Shown: positions 47,278-59,472 of the stretch, piece by piece | How positions within the stretch are numbered: position 1 is the first letter of the stretch | Layout of the letters: every line of letters starts with the position of its first letter | Assembly: GCF_004193775.1 (NCBI RefSeq) | Contig: NC_041006.1 | Location: forward strand, 28,084,975-28,148,974 | Origin: Glycine soja | Taxonomy: Eukaryota; Streptophyta; Magnoliopsida; Fabales; Fabaceae | Length of the DNA: 64,000 nt | Reading direction: 5' to 3' | The notes under the pieces: generated by a model | The model's input: the letters and a program-made list of their open reading frames with translations, nothing else | What the model was told of the DNA's origin: nothing | Database searches by the model: none | Translations under genes and position numbers: made by a program

Positions 47278-47680
47278 CGATTCGACGGTTGAAGATGCGA
47301 AGGAAGGCACCACACTAAGTAAGGTTGCGAGAATGGGAAGCGTTTTACCTCAAATGGACAGAGAGGTTCGCTAGAAACGACAACTTTGCATGGCTCTGTG
47401 TTCTCGATGCATTTAGAGGTTGTTTCCTTTAGGCCCCATTTTGGTGTTTTTTGTGTCTCTTTATTTTGACCTATTTACAAAATTCGTTGTTTTGTGCTTT
47501 ATTCTATGTTTAGAGTGTCATGGGGCCACACAAAAAGTTTTTTTTTTCTTTTTTTTTTCTGTTATTGTGCATTTGGGGTCTACTTTGCTGTGTTCATTCT
47601 TCTTTATGATCCTGCTTCTGGTCTTTGTTGTTTTCAACTGATTAGTTTCGTTGGTTGTCTTGGTCTTGGTCTTTGTGTAG

Positions 47681-47833
47681 ATATGTGGTGATATTCACGG
47701 TCAGTTTTATGACATGAAAGAGCTTTTCAAAGTAGGAGGGGATTGCCCCAAAACTAACTATTTGTTTCTGGGGGATTTTGTTGATAAAGGGTTTTACTCA
47801 GTTGAAACGTTTCTGCTTCTGCTCGCTCTTAAG
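47681..47833 (+). pseudogene. PP4 (PPX) phosphatase catalytic-subunit exon, captured
   Basis: A 51-codon exon with acceptor-like TAG before it and donor-like GTCATAA after it. It encodes the metallophosphatase core [16 protein letters not shown]... followed by [15 protein letters not shown], matching plant PP4 catalytic subunits. In functional enzymes the motif is GDxVDRG; here Arg is replaced by Lys. The next exon (with the GNHE motif) and the first exons are absent, so this is a fragment, probably carried by the Helitron that begins at 46981. Confidence 0.8.
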
Positions 47834-49147
47834 GTCATAATTTATTCTTCTTCTCTTTTAAAACTGCAAGTTAGAAGCATCTTCTGTGGTTTATGCGTTT
47901 ATTTTATGCTTTTTTTTATGTATGTTAGATTTGTTTTGGTTGCCTTTTGACATTTTAAAAAAACGTCCCAGTCAGTTTAATCTATGATTATCACAGAAAT
48001 GTGGTTGGCCTCCGAGCCATGGGTTTGGTGGTCACACATTTATTGTCTTTGTGTTAACTTTGTCTATTTTTTTTTCTTTTTTGAGAACACATTTTGCTAC
48101 TGCTGGAATGAAATTCTACAAGTTTTTTCTATGGGATAGTGTGAGTAATGTAATGATGCTTTGTTATTGGTGATGCTTTATTAATCTGTTTTGGTACTAA
48201 GGTTTTTTTTTTCCTCCAAGCTTATTCTTTTAAATTTGAAGTTGTAAGGAAATGATTTATCATTTCTTTGTGATTCCAGGTTGGCAATGGTTTATCAAAA
48301 GATTACAAAGCTCAAAAAGGTTTTAAGTTTGAACCAGTGGATTTATTATCTCATGTTTGCATTTTTTTTTGCTTGATCAGGTTCTGAAGGTAATTTCAGG
48401 AGCTTCCATTCCCATTTGTTAAAAGCCCAAGATGGTTTTCCCTTTACTGGTGTAAAATCTTTGATGCTTTGATCTACAATGGTCAATATTCTTGCCTTTT
48501 GCTGATATTATTTGCCTTCCTTGCTGGTAAACCTATAGACACAAAATGAATCAGATTTAGCAATTAAAAGGAGCATCAATGCCATCAAACGAAAATGCTA
48601 CCCAGCTCATTATAAACCCTTTTTGGCTCTCAAAGTTTTGTTGTTGCTTGCCTTTTAAGATTCACTCTGCCTTTGCCTTTGCTAGCTCACTCATACTATT
48701 TTGGATTTTCAAATTCCTGTTACTATCTCTCTCTCTTTGATTGTTTTCATGACATTGAAGGCAAGCTCTAATCACCATCTTTTGGTTTTCTTAATTAAGT
48801 TAGTTCTATAAATACCATTTGAATCATTTTTGTTTTCTTTGGTTTGCAGTACTTTTGCATGGTGATGAGGATCAATATTGATTACAATGGCTGCTACATA
48901 AAAGTGAAGAGAGCCCTTCTTGATATGCCAGTTTAGGCATCATGCATGGATTATCCTTAATTAATTTCTATATGCAAGCTTTAGTTCTGAAATACAGAAT
49001 TAAGTTGTAAACTATTTTATATTTCTTTGACTATGCTATATATTGTGCTAGAGTTGGATACCCATCTCCTGGAAAAGAACCAGACCAGGGCAATTGTGTG
49101 TGGAAGGTTCATTCCACAGGATGTTGCAATCAAGATAAGGAAAAAAA

Positions 49148-49229
49148 CTAACCGTAGAGTTGAGATATTAGAGTTACAATTTTTTTTATTAGAAAACAAA
49201 CTAAGAAACTATAGAAGAACATAGCCTAC

Positions 49230-49269
<40 letters not shown>

Positions 49270-49299
49270 AACAAAACCAAACATTATTTCTTATCTATC
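49148..49299 (+). repeat. AAT-repeat module, copy A
   Basis: Shares attagaaaacaaactaaga, agcctacataat and gaaacaaaaccaaa with copies B (50925-51107) and C (51117-51240), each holding an (AAT)n run. Confidence 0.75.
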
Positions 49300-49319
49300 T
49301 ATCTATCTATCTATCTATC

Positions 49320-50892
49320 TGTCGCAACATGCCTTTTTGCGGACGAGCGAGGCGAGGCTCACGAGTGCGCTTCCCAAAGGAGGAAAGATGCACGGAGACG
49401 CCACCAACGTTTATTTGTGGAAAACGTCGGAAAAACCGAAGGAAACCGGTCAAAATGAAAATTCTAAGTTCGGGAGTTGTATTTACGTTTGAGGAAGGTA
49501 TTAGCACCTCTTACGTTTGTCTCGAAGGACAACAACCTATTTTTTAGAATTGTGGAAATTGTGTTATCTTAACTTTTATTTTCTTTTTATTTTTGAGGTC
49601 GACAAAAGCGGGACTCTTGCTCCTACGTACCCTCCATCGAAGAGGAAATCAGACCTACGTAGTTCTTTCTTAAGGGTGAATCAAGTGATTCTTTTTACTT
49701 GAAAAGTGATCATTTTAAGGCGTTGGACCTTAAAAATGATCCATTTACTTGATAAGGAAAATTGAAATGATAAACTTTCAAACCCCATTTAGTGACCTTT
49801 TTTGTGGACGAGCTTGACTAGGCGAGTTGATTTTAGCATTAGTTTCACTTTAGTTATTAGTCAATTCGATTAAGAATGAGAAATCCCAAAGAGAAAACGT
49901 CTGATTGATTTTTTCGCTTTATTTTACTAAAAGGTATTTTTTTATTATTATATTATTATTTTACCTCTTTTTTTATTTCCAACGTGGTTACGGCACGACC
50001 GAACGGTCAAAATTCTTTTTAATAGAAATTAATGGATATTACAAATCAAATGATCGATGGAAATTTATTTTATTTCTGGATTAGGCGATAAATGACTTAA
50101 ATAAATGACTGAAGCACGTCAAAAGGGGGTATGGAAAGTAAATGAAAACGAGAATAAAAATACATGAAACAAAATGTGGACCACCACGGGTACATAGAAT
50201 GAATTGAAAAGCTCGGTTTGAGGTACTTACCAGTTGAAGACTGAAGAAAACGAAGAATGAACGATGAATGTCGAAGAACGGTTGAAAATATTCGCGTAAT
50301 TACTCACGAAAACGTTACGGAAGCGCCTTGCCTTGGATTTTCTTCACGGAAACAATTTTCCTCAGCAATTTCGAGAGAATAAGAAGTGCCAAGAAGGCTG
50401 AACCCCTTTCCTCTTCACTCCTTCCCCTATTTATAGCAAAATAGGGGAGGAGCTTGCCACCCAGCTTGCCCAGGCGAGCAAGGTTGCTTCCTCCAGAAGC
50501 AACTGTCTTTGGATTGTACCCCCCTTTTTACTAAATGCACCCCTTCTACTTTTTTTGATAATTCTTTTTCCGTAACGTTACGAAACTTTATGAATTTCGT
50601 AACGACACCTATTTTCTTTCCGTAAGGTTACGAATCCTCACGGATCACTTATTTACTCTTTTTTAGCTTTCGAAGAAGTTACGGAAACTCACGGATTGCG
50701 CAAAAACACCTCCTTTTAGTTTCCGCCACATTATGGAATTTCACGGATCGCGTAAGCCTGCTTCCATTTGATTTCCGGCATGTCTCGGGACTTCACATAT
50801 TGTGAAACAAAGGATGTCAAGTATCCCAAAGCGGTCGATCAAAGGTTGCATATCATCAAGTAATAATCCCCGGACGAAATTAGGGTATGACA
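49320..50892. mobile_element. Solo LTR in an ATCT microsatellite
   Basis: Begins TGTCGCAACA and ends TATGACA (TG...CA with inverted TGTC/GACA), about 1.57 kb. Flanking five bases are ctatc on both sides (49315-49319 and 50893-50897), a proper duplication, although the host site is itself an (ATCT)n repeat. No PBS, PPT or coding region accompanies it. Length and style suggest a Ty3/gypsy LTR; superfamily is tentative. Confidence 0.78.
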
Positions 50893-50924
50893 CTATCTAT
50901 CTATCTATCTATCCATTTTTTTCC

Positions 50925-51035
50925 CTAACCGTAGAGTTGAGATATTAGACTTACAATTTATTTTCTTCCCTAATCCTTTTTATTTATTTTCTAATTAGAA
51001 AACAAACTAAGAAACTATAGTATAACAGAGCCTAC

Positions 51036-51096
<61 letters not shown>

Positions 51097-51107
51097 AACA
51101 AAACCAA
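50925..51107 (+). repeat. AAT-repeat module, copy B
   Basis: Second copy of the module, with a longer (AAT)n run at about 51037-51093. Confidence 0.75.
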
Positions 51108-51116
51108 AATAATTCT

Positions 51117-51189
51117 CAAGTTTTCTTCCCTAATTCTTTTTTTTCTGATTAGAAAACAAACTAAGAAACTATAGAAGAACAGAGCCTAC

Positions 51190-51240
<51 letters not shown>
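51117..51240 (+). repeat. AAT-repeat module, copy C
   Basis: Third, tandem copy, again with an (AAT)n run (about 51192-51240). Confidence 0.75.
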
Positions 51241-51242
<2 letters not shown>

Positions 51243-52182
51243 CCATTTTTTTCCTTTTCCATTTTAACTTTTGTGATTCTAATGCCCAAGTTTCCTTGAT
51301 ATTTTTTTAGGAACTTTCTTACTTTCTTCCTTTTCTCATCCTGCAAGTTCTAAAGGACTACATATTTGGTAAGTCTTTTTTTGGGTATTTTTTTGTTGAT
51401 GCTTTCCTGCGATTTTTGGGTTTTTGTCAATGCTTGGTTGGATTTTTTGTATCTTTGTCTTTGAATTAGTTTCTGGTGGAGTTTGTTTGGAAGAAAGTGT
51501 GGCTAAGTAATTTTTTTCCATATTAATATACATCTCTATGTCGTTTTCTTGCACAGTGAGTTCTTTGAATAATCTTTTTTGTCATTTACATCTTTCGCTT
51601 AACTGATTGAAATATGATTTCAGGTTCTTCTTTATGGAGGGCAAATTGTTTCTTGGAAGAATCATCGAAAGGAAAAACTTTTTTTATGAGCAGTAAGGTA
51701 AAAAAACATAGTGGCACATATGAAAAATTAGTGCTTGAGATTGAATTCATGTTTCTCTATTTTATCGTCAACCTTGAATGATATTTGAAGATCAAATTTC
51801 TTTTGAATTTGTTTCATTTATTTGCGATTGTTTGCATATAGTTGATGTCATTTATGGGGATTTTCTACTGAACAAGCTAGCTGGAAAAACCATAAACCAA
51901 TCAAAGGAGGAATATCAACTTGCCTAGCACGAGTTAGTTTTATTTCACTCACTGGTGGTGGAAACATATTTGACTTTTGTTTTAACATTTTCAATGCAAT
52001 TTCTATATAATCATGGGCGGATTTTCAAATAGAGATAATTTTACTTTTTATAGAGGTTTAATTGGATTTTAATGATTTGGTATGGCTATATAATCACGGG
52101 AGAATTCCCAATTGATATTATACAGATTTATCTATAGAAACTTCCAACTTCTGCCGCCTCACATGTTAATGCCTGTGGTTAA

Positions 52183-52560
<378 letters not shown>

Positions 52561-52565
52561 GTCTT

Positions 52566-52640
52566 GCAGAAGTTTCATTTTACTACCGTCGTTATGATAA
52601 AATTTGGAAGATTGTCATAAGCTTTTGTATGGCAAACTAT
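52566..52640 (+). pseudogene. B3-like domain, C-terminal half
   Basis: Reads EVSFYYRRYDKIWKIVI, the end of a plant B3-like domain. It parallels LSFYQRPHDKIWEIVIRR in the neighbouring Helitron (43953-44010), so both elements carry the same kind of passenger. Confidence 0.55.
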
Positions 52641-53760
52641 TGTAAGTTTTCGATGAGATCTGTAATTTGAGTGATGTCTTAAAAAAGATTAAGAATTTAT
52701 CAGAAAAACTGGAATGGTAGTTATACTGACTAAATTTTACTTGTATTTTGTTAATTTTATAAACAATGTTTTATAGTTTGAATACCAATTTTATTATCAA
52801 TATTAATTTTTTGTGCTTCAACACTGCAATTCCTTTCATATCTGACTTCCAAAAAAAATTGCTAAATCAGTCAACAATATAAAATCTCAAACTTTTCATA
52901 GTTATTGTTTTCCAAAATGATAAAATAATATAATATAAAACTCTAGAATCCATAAATCAATTTACATAACATTATTTTAACTTAATTAGTCATCTCAAAT
53001 TTAAATCAAAAGTATATAATTATGTTAAATACTTCCAACATGTAGAAGATATGTGTTTGGTATAGAAAAATATAAAATATATTTAAATAAAAAACAACTA
53101 AAAATATAAGTTTGTCTTGTTCACAAATGTTAATTAATAGTTTTTAATTATCAAATCAATTGTAATCAAATCAATATAAAAGGAAGAATAATAAAATTAT
53201 TTGAATGCAAAAACAATCATTTATAGTTTTTAAAATAACAGTAGTGGGTCGTAAAAAGAAAAAATTATTAAAAGGAAAAATAAATAATACTTAAATATAT
53301 CATCTAAAATGAAAAAAGAATGTAATTATCTTTCCAATAAAAATTAACAAAAAATTGTAAAAAAAAATGAAAATATATTTTATCCATGCTAAGAATATAT
53401 TTTTGATCCGAAATTAGATTTGGATGAATCTAAACTAAGCATAATGTTTGTCCACTAAAAATTACACACTTATAACTTTCCATTTCCATTTCTCTTTCTC
53501 TTTCATTAATCCCATGCCATGCAAGCACTTCTCACAAATCTGGAAACCCGCCTTCACCATCTGCATCTCTGTTGCCACTATGGCTTCACCGTTCTCGCCA
53601 TCAACACTGACGTGTGCCTTCTCAAGTGGCAATATTTTGAAGAGAAAGATGATCACATATTTGAACCAACCCAGAAATCAACTCGCCACCATGTTCCTAT
53701 GCTCCAAACCCACATCGAACCCAGTCTGAAACACAATGGAGACGCAGAAAATGAGGCTGC
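52641..53760. other. AT-rich DNA; left flank of the copia insertion
   Basis: 52715-52870 resembles the tail after the B3-like piece of the first Helitron. 53500-53760 is GC-richer and exon-like, with short open frames in two frames, but I do not recognise a family. It would be continuous with 59473 onward before the copia insertion. Confidence 0.4.
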
Positions 53761-54240
53761 TGTTAGAATTAATGTCTCATGTGAGAGACATGTGACTTAT
53801 GTAGGGACTAATAAATAAATAATTAATAATTTTAAAGATAACAGCTGCTTGATGGGAGTAGTAGTTATAAGAGGGGTTAATGCCCACTAATGTGAAATAA
53901 GATCATGTTCCTGACTCAAAAGTGTTCTCAAACTTAGGGAGACAGAAAGAATTGTCCACTAATGTGAAATAAGGTCTCCTTCCTGACTCAAAAGAGTTTT
54001 CTCTAATCATCACAAACATAGAGAGAGACAGACAAAATAGTCCACGGAGTGAAATCTTATTTTTCTCCTCTTCCAAGAAAACAAAGTGCATTAGAGAGAA
54101 GACCCATTATGGAAAAAAATACATATTGTTTATCTATTATCTATTACTTGTGAGAATTATAGGTTTTAAAATCCAGGTTTCCTATAATTATTAATCTAAC
54201 AAACCCTAATTATAAAATTTAGGAATTTTTTTCCGCTACA
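53761..54240 (+). repeat. Copia 5' LTR
   Basis: TGTTAG...CTACA. It carries an internal duplication: the ccactaatgtgaaataag...tcctgactcaaaag segment occurs at about 53883 and again at about 53956. It lacks a stretch of about 30 bases (around 59116-59146) that is present in the 3' LTR. Confidence 0.82.
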
Positions 54241-55259
54241 AGTATGATATTTTATGATTGTTGAAATAGCCTTTCCGAAAGCTTTTGCACGTTTGCACAA
54301 ACAAAGAAATAAGAAATCCTCTCTTTACGTGTGTGCTAACTGGAACATGTTTCTTTCTTTTAATTAATTTAATCATGGATAAAGAAAAAAAAAGTGGGTA
54401 GAAAGTCTGCCATGTATGTTGTTGTTGTTTTCTTCTTGTTGAAAGGAAAGCAGCCTGTCCTCACTTTATTTAATCGGAGAAAGCCAGAAAGCAATTCAAG
54501 TGTTTCTTGCAACCTGTGCTGCGCAGGGGCGGTGGAGGAATGAGGATAGAAGATGAAGCTTGTGATTAAACAAACCCACTTTTTGGTTTTACGGAATATG
54601 ATAATCAATTTGTTTTTATTTGGAATTGCTATTTGCAACCCGCTTTTTACTATTCTCAATCCCACGTGTTTTTTTTAATATTATTATTAAATGTGATTAA
54701 AGGATTGAAAATTTATGTCCTATAATTAAATTAACATGAATGCTTTGAAATTGTCGGTAGCAATAAATATGTATATGTTACATATTTTCTCAAATAAATG
54801 TGAATATTATTTTATGGTCTGGAATGAAATTAATAAAATGGCTATGAATTGTTACTAGCAATAAGTATATGTAGGCCATATATTTGGTTGGAATTAAGTG
54901 TATGATAGATTTGTTAGTCACCAAAGTGGCCAAGTCTATAAGGTTATTTAATTCCAAATTAATGATTATTTCAATTACTCATAGAATAATAGATGCTAAA
55001 TTATATGATTATTGGTTTATGGGTACATTAAAATTCGTTGTTATAAGGCATTTATGGATCGCCCAAAGGTTGATTAGTTGTTCTTATAATTAATGAATAT
55101 AATTGTAGGCGATTTGTGTGTATCATTAGTTTTATTTATATACCCAAAGAAAATAGGTACTACTAATTAGTGCGTTTTTAATTGCCAAATAATGTTAAGA
55201 ATTTTATTAGCATCATCATGTTTGTATGTTGTGTTGGTGTATCACCCAAAGGAGAACAT

Positions 55260-55735
55260 CAATATACATTAATGAATACATTGACCACCATGAAGTTTGA
55301 TGGTTCATGTATTGTGTATGAACATGTCATTGAGATGACAAACATTGCAAAATGACCGTGAATGAGAACTTCCTTGTTCAGTTTATTTTGAACTCATCAC
55401 AGTCTGAGTATGGCCCGTTCCAAATGAGTTATAATACCATGAAAGATAAATGAAATGTGCATGAATTGCACAGTATGTTAGTTAAGGAAGAAATGAGCTT
55501 TAAGAATCAAGGAAGTCACTCGGTCCATTATGTAAACCACCAAGGGAATCAATGAGCTGGAAAGAAATTTATGAAGAAGCATGATAAAGGCAAATGGTCA
55601 TTAAAGATCAATGACCACTCTTTGCAAATCCAGAAGAAGGTATCAAAGGACAATAATTGTCAATTTTGTAGGAAATTTGGACATTTCCAGAAGGATTTCC
55701 TAAAGTGTAAGTCTTGATTCGAAAAGAAAGGTGAG
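55260..55735 (+). pseudogene. Copia gag remnant
   Basis: A broken UBN2-type gag beginning around MNTLTTMKFDG is interrupted by several stops. The zinc knuckle at 55659-55709 reads CQFCRKFGHFQKDF, where the last Cys of the CCHC motif has become Phe. Confidence 0.65.
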
Positions 55736-55789
55736 TTTAATGCTCTTGTATGTTTTGAATCAAACATAACTGAAATTCCCCATAATACA

Positions 55790-57045
55790 TGATGGATTGA
55801 TTTTGGATGTACGACTCATGTTTCTAACACTATGCATGGATTTCTTACAATCCAAAACATAAGCCCAAATGAGAAGTTCGTCTTCATGGGGAATAGAGTG
55901 AAAGCTCCCGTGGAAGCAGTCGGGACTTATTGTTTAAAACTCAAAACTGGACATCATTAAGATTTACTGGAAACTCTTTATGTACCTAGTTTATCTAGGA
56001 ATTTAGTTTCATCATCTAAACTTGATGTTACTGGTTACTCTTTTAATTTTGGTAATGGATGTTTCAGTTTATTTAAGCATAATCATCTCATTGATACTGG
56101 TGTTCTTTGTGATGGTTTATATAAATTGAAATTAGATGGTTTGTATGCTGAAACTATTTTAACTTTGTATCATAATGTTGGCAATAAACATAGTTTAGTG
56201 AATAAACGATTTGTTTTCTTGTGGCATAAACGTTTAGGTCACATTTCCAGAAAAAAGATGGAAAGATTACTAAAGAATGAAATTCTTTTTAATCTAGATC
56301 TTACGGATCTAAATATTTGCATGAATTGTATTAAGGGAAAACAAATAAAACATACAAAGAAAATAGCTACAAGAAGCACTCAGCTTCTTGAAATTGTGCA
56401 TACTGATATTTATGGACCTTTTGATGTTTATTTTTTCGAAAAGGAAAGATACTTTATCAACTTTATTGATGACTATTCACATTACGGTTATGTCTACTTA
56501 CTACATGAGAAATATCAAGCAGTGGATGCCTTAGAAATTTTCTTGAATGAAGTAGAAAGTCAATTAGATAGAAAGGTGAAAGTTATTAGGTCTGATAGAA
56601 GTACTGAGTATTACAGAAGATACGGTGAAACTGGGCAACACCCTGGTCCATTTGCTAAATTCCTTCAGAAACATGACATTTGTGCACAATACACAATGCC
56701 TGGTACACCACAACAAAATGATGTATAAAAAAGGTGTATTAGAACTTTAATAGATATGGTTAGGAGTATGTTAATCAATTCAACTTTACCCGTATCTTTG
56801 TGGATGTATGCCTTGAAAACTGCCATGTATTTGTTGAATAGGGTTCCTAGTAAGGGAGTTCCAAAGATACCTTTTGAACTGTGGACAAATAGGACACCTA
56901 GTATAAGGCACCTGCATGTTTGGGGTTTCCAAGCAGAAATAAGGATTTATAATCCGCAAGAAAGAAAATTGGATTCAGGAACAATCAGTGGATATTTCAT
57001 TGGTTATCCAGAAAAGTCAAAAGGGGTATATGTTTTATTGTCCTA
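55790..57045 (+). pseudogene. Copia protease-integrase remnant
   Basis: An aspartic-protease-like start (WWIDFGCTTHVSN) leads into the GAG-pre-integrase zinc region (HKRLGHISRKK...CMNCIKGK). The integrase core follows, with IVHTDIYGPF and later SDRSTEY, where the usual motif is SDRGGEY. The frame stops after TPQQNDV near 56728, resumes at about 56732 and is lost again near 57046. Confidence 0.8.
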
Positions 57046-57149
57046 ATCATAGTATGAGAATTGTTGAAATTGGAAATACAAGGTTCATTGAAAATGGTGA
57101 AATCAGTGGGAGTATAGTTCCATGAGAAGTAGAAATTAAAGAAGTTAGA

Positions 57150-58110
57150 GTGCAAGTCCCTTTAGCTTGTGCCTCTAGCAGTAAGGTGATTGCTCCTTTA
57201 GTTGTTGTTACAAACAATAATGAAGAAGCACAACACAATAATGAGCCCATGATACATAATGAACCTATTGTGGAAGAACTGCAAGAAGTAGCATTAAGGA
57301 GGTTTCAAAGAGAAAGGAGACTAGCTATTTCGAATGACTATGTGGTATACCTACATGAAATAGAAACAAACTTAAGAATTAATGATAATGATTCAATTTC
57401 GTTTTCACAAGCTGTAAGCTGTGATAGTTCTGAGAAATGGTTAAATGCCATAAAAGAAGAGATGAATTCCATGGAACATAATGGTGTTTTGGGACCTTGT
57501 AGAATGGCCAAAGGATTGTAAAAAAGTTGGTTGTAAGTGGGTCTTCAAGACTAAACGTGATTCTAATGGCAACCTTGAACGTTACAAGGCTAGACTTGTT
57601 GTTAAGGGATTTACTAAAAAAATGGCATTGATTATAAAGAGACGTTTTCACCGGTCTCACAAAAGGATTCTTTCAGGATTATCATGACATTAGTAGCCCA
57701 TTATGACTTGGAGCTACATCAGATGGATGTGAAAACTGCCTTTCTTAATGGAGATTTAGAAGAGAATGTTTATATGGACCAACCAATGAGGTTCTTAGTT
57801 GAAGGAAAGGAACAAATAGTGTGCAAATTAAAGAAATCAATATACAATCTTAAGTAAGCTTCTCGCCAATGGTATTTGAAGTTTAATGATACCATTGTTT
57901 CCTTTGGATTTAAGGAAAATACTATTGATTGGTGTATATATCTGAAGGTCAGTGAGAGTAAGGTTATTTTTCTAATTCTGTATGTTGATGATATCTTGCT
58001 TACAACTAGTGATCTTGGTCTTTTTCATGAAACTGAGAAGTTTCTCTCTAGTAACTTTGAAATGAAAGATATGGGTGAGGTAAGCTATGTGATAAGGATA
58101 AAAATATTCT
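57150..58110 (+). pseudogene. Copia reverse transcriptase remnant
   Basis: Segments in more than one frame give KWLNAIKEEM, GCKWVFKTKRDSNG, ARLVVKGF, QMDVKTAFLNGDLEE and the catalytic LYVDDILL (about 57979). Frameshifts lie near 57485 and 57620, and stops near 57855 and 58110. No functional enzyme can be made. Confidence 0.8.
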
Positions 58111-58620
58111 GAAATAGATCACAAGGATTGTTAGGCTTGTCTCAGAAAGCATATATCAATAAAGTACTAGAGAGATTTAGGATTGAAAAGTGCTCAGCAT
58201 CACCCATTATAATTTAGAAAAAAACAAATTTAGTCTCGCACAATGTCCTAGAAATTATATGGAACAAAAACAAATGGAAACAATTCTGTATGCATCAATT
58301 GTTGTTGCATCTACTATGGAAGCTGAATTTGTAGCATGTTTTGAGGCAACAATTCAGACTAATTGGCTGTGGAACTTTATTTTAAGGCTTGGAATTGTCG
58401 ACAATATTGCTAGACCGTTGAAAATGTATTGATATAACTCCACAACAGTATTTTCTCTAAGAACGACAAGTACACTAAGGGTGTTAAGCATATGGAATTG
58501 AAGTACTTTGTCGTAAAGGAAGAAGTTCAGAAACAAATAGTATCAATAGAACCTATTAGCACAAGCTTTATGATAGCTGACCCTTTGACAAAGGGATTAC
58601 CACCTAAGACATTTATATAA
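58111..58620 (+). pseudogene. Copia RNase H remnant
   Basis: Pieces such as STMEAEFVACFEA, then KHMELKYFVVKEE and MIADPLTKGLP, follow the order of the copia RNase H domain, with internal stops and deletions. Confidence 0.7.
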
Positions 58621-59038
58621 CATGTTGAAAGTATGAGCATTATTGTTATTGATGATCATAAAGTGTAATTTACCTTATGTATTTTTAATAATTATGATAT
58701 GTTTTTGATTACCTGTTCTATATGTTTGCATGCATATTTGTGTTAGAGTAATGTTAACAGGTTTATCTTGAATAAAGACATTATGTTGAACCAATTATGT
58801 ACTCCTAACTAATGGTCATATTAAGGAGAAGACTAACTTAAGTACATGGAAGAGACTATGTCGATTAAGTGATGTACAACCGCTATGACTCAAATTGGTT
58901 CCTATTCTTAATCATGAAATTATGATATACCCAATGTATAGAACATTTTAGTCATTTTAATGCGCATTATGTTAGTTTAATCTATTTATTTATTTAGTCC
59001 ATAATTTTTAGTAATGTCACATGAGCCAAGTGGGAGAA

Positions 59039-59472
59039 TGTTAGAATTAATGTCTCATGTGAGAGGCATGCGACTTATGTAGGGACTAATAAATAAATAA
59101 TTAATAATTAAGGACTAAATTGTAATTGGGTTAAATAGGAGAAGTTTTTAAAGGCAACTGCTACTTGATGGGAGTAGTAGTTATAAAAGGGGTTAATACC
59201 CACTAATGTGAAATAAAGTCTCCTTCCTGACTGAAAAGTGTTCTCTTTAATCTTTGGCCATAACAAACGTAGAGAGACAGAAAGAATAGTTTAGAGGGTG
59301 AAATCTTGTTTCTCTCCTCTTCCAAGAAAACAAAGTGAATTGGAGAGAAGATCCATTATGGAGAAAGGTACGCATTGTTTATCTATTATCTATTACTTGT
59401 GAGAATCATAGGTTTCAAGATCCTATTGGTTTCCTATAATTGTTAATCTAGGAAACCCTTAAAAATTTTACA
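59039..59472 (+). repeat. Copia 3' LTR
   Basis: Starts TGTTAGAATTAATG directly after the polypurine tract; the end is placed at TTTACA because the next five bases nearly match the left flank. Confidence 0.8.

Larger units (their letters stand above)
46981..49000 (+). mobile_element. Second Helitron-like element, 5' portion
   Basis: At 46981 (alternative 46989) the sequence starts TCTATATATCTATATACT and continues CTAATAAAAGAG after an A, the typical plant Helitron 5' signature, followed by a TTGACACGTGT box as in the neighbour element. It carries a PP4 phosphatase exon and GC-richer exon-like pieces. The 3' hairpin was not found; the element may extend to about 52.9 kb, where B3-like and tail sequences related to the first Helitron occur, or be truncated. 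Confidence 0.5.
53761..59472 (+). mobile_element. Ty1/copia retrotransposon, decayed
   Basis: LTRs at 53761-54240 and 59039-59472 both start TGTTAGAATTAATG; a polypurine tract (aagtgggagaa) lies before the 3' LTR. Between them are remnants of gag, integrase, reverse transcriptase and RNase H in copia order. Flanks are gctgc (53756-53760) and gttgc (59473-59477), a duplication with one mismatch. Multiple stops, frameshifts and structurally different LTRs show the element is old and non-autonomous. Confidence 0.9.

Noticed and set aside
47681..47833. Functional PP4 gene
   Set aside because: Only one exon is present; the other exons and the GNHE motif are missing.
53448..53818. Two overlapping plus-strand frames before the copia element
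   Set aside because: One runs into the copia LTR and neither matches a known protein; kept only as an exon-like flank.
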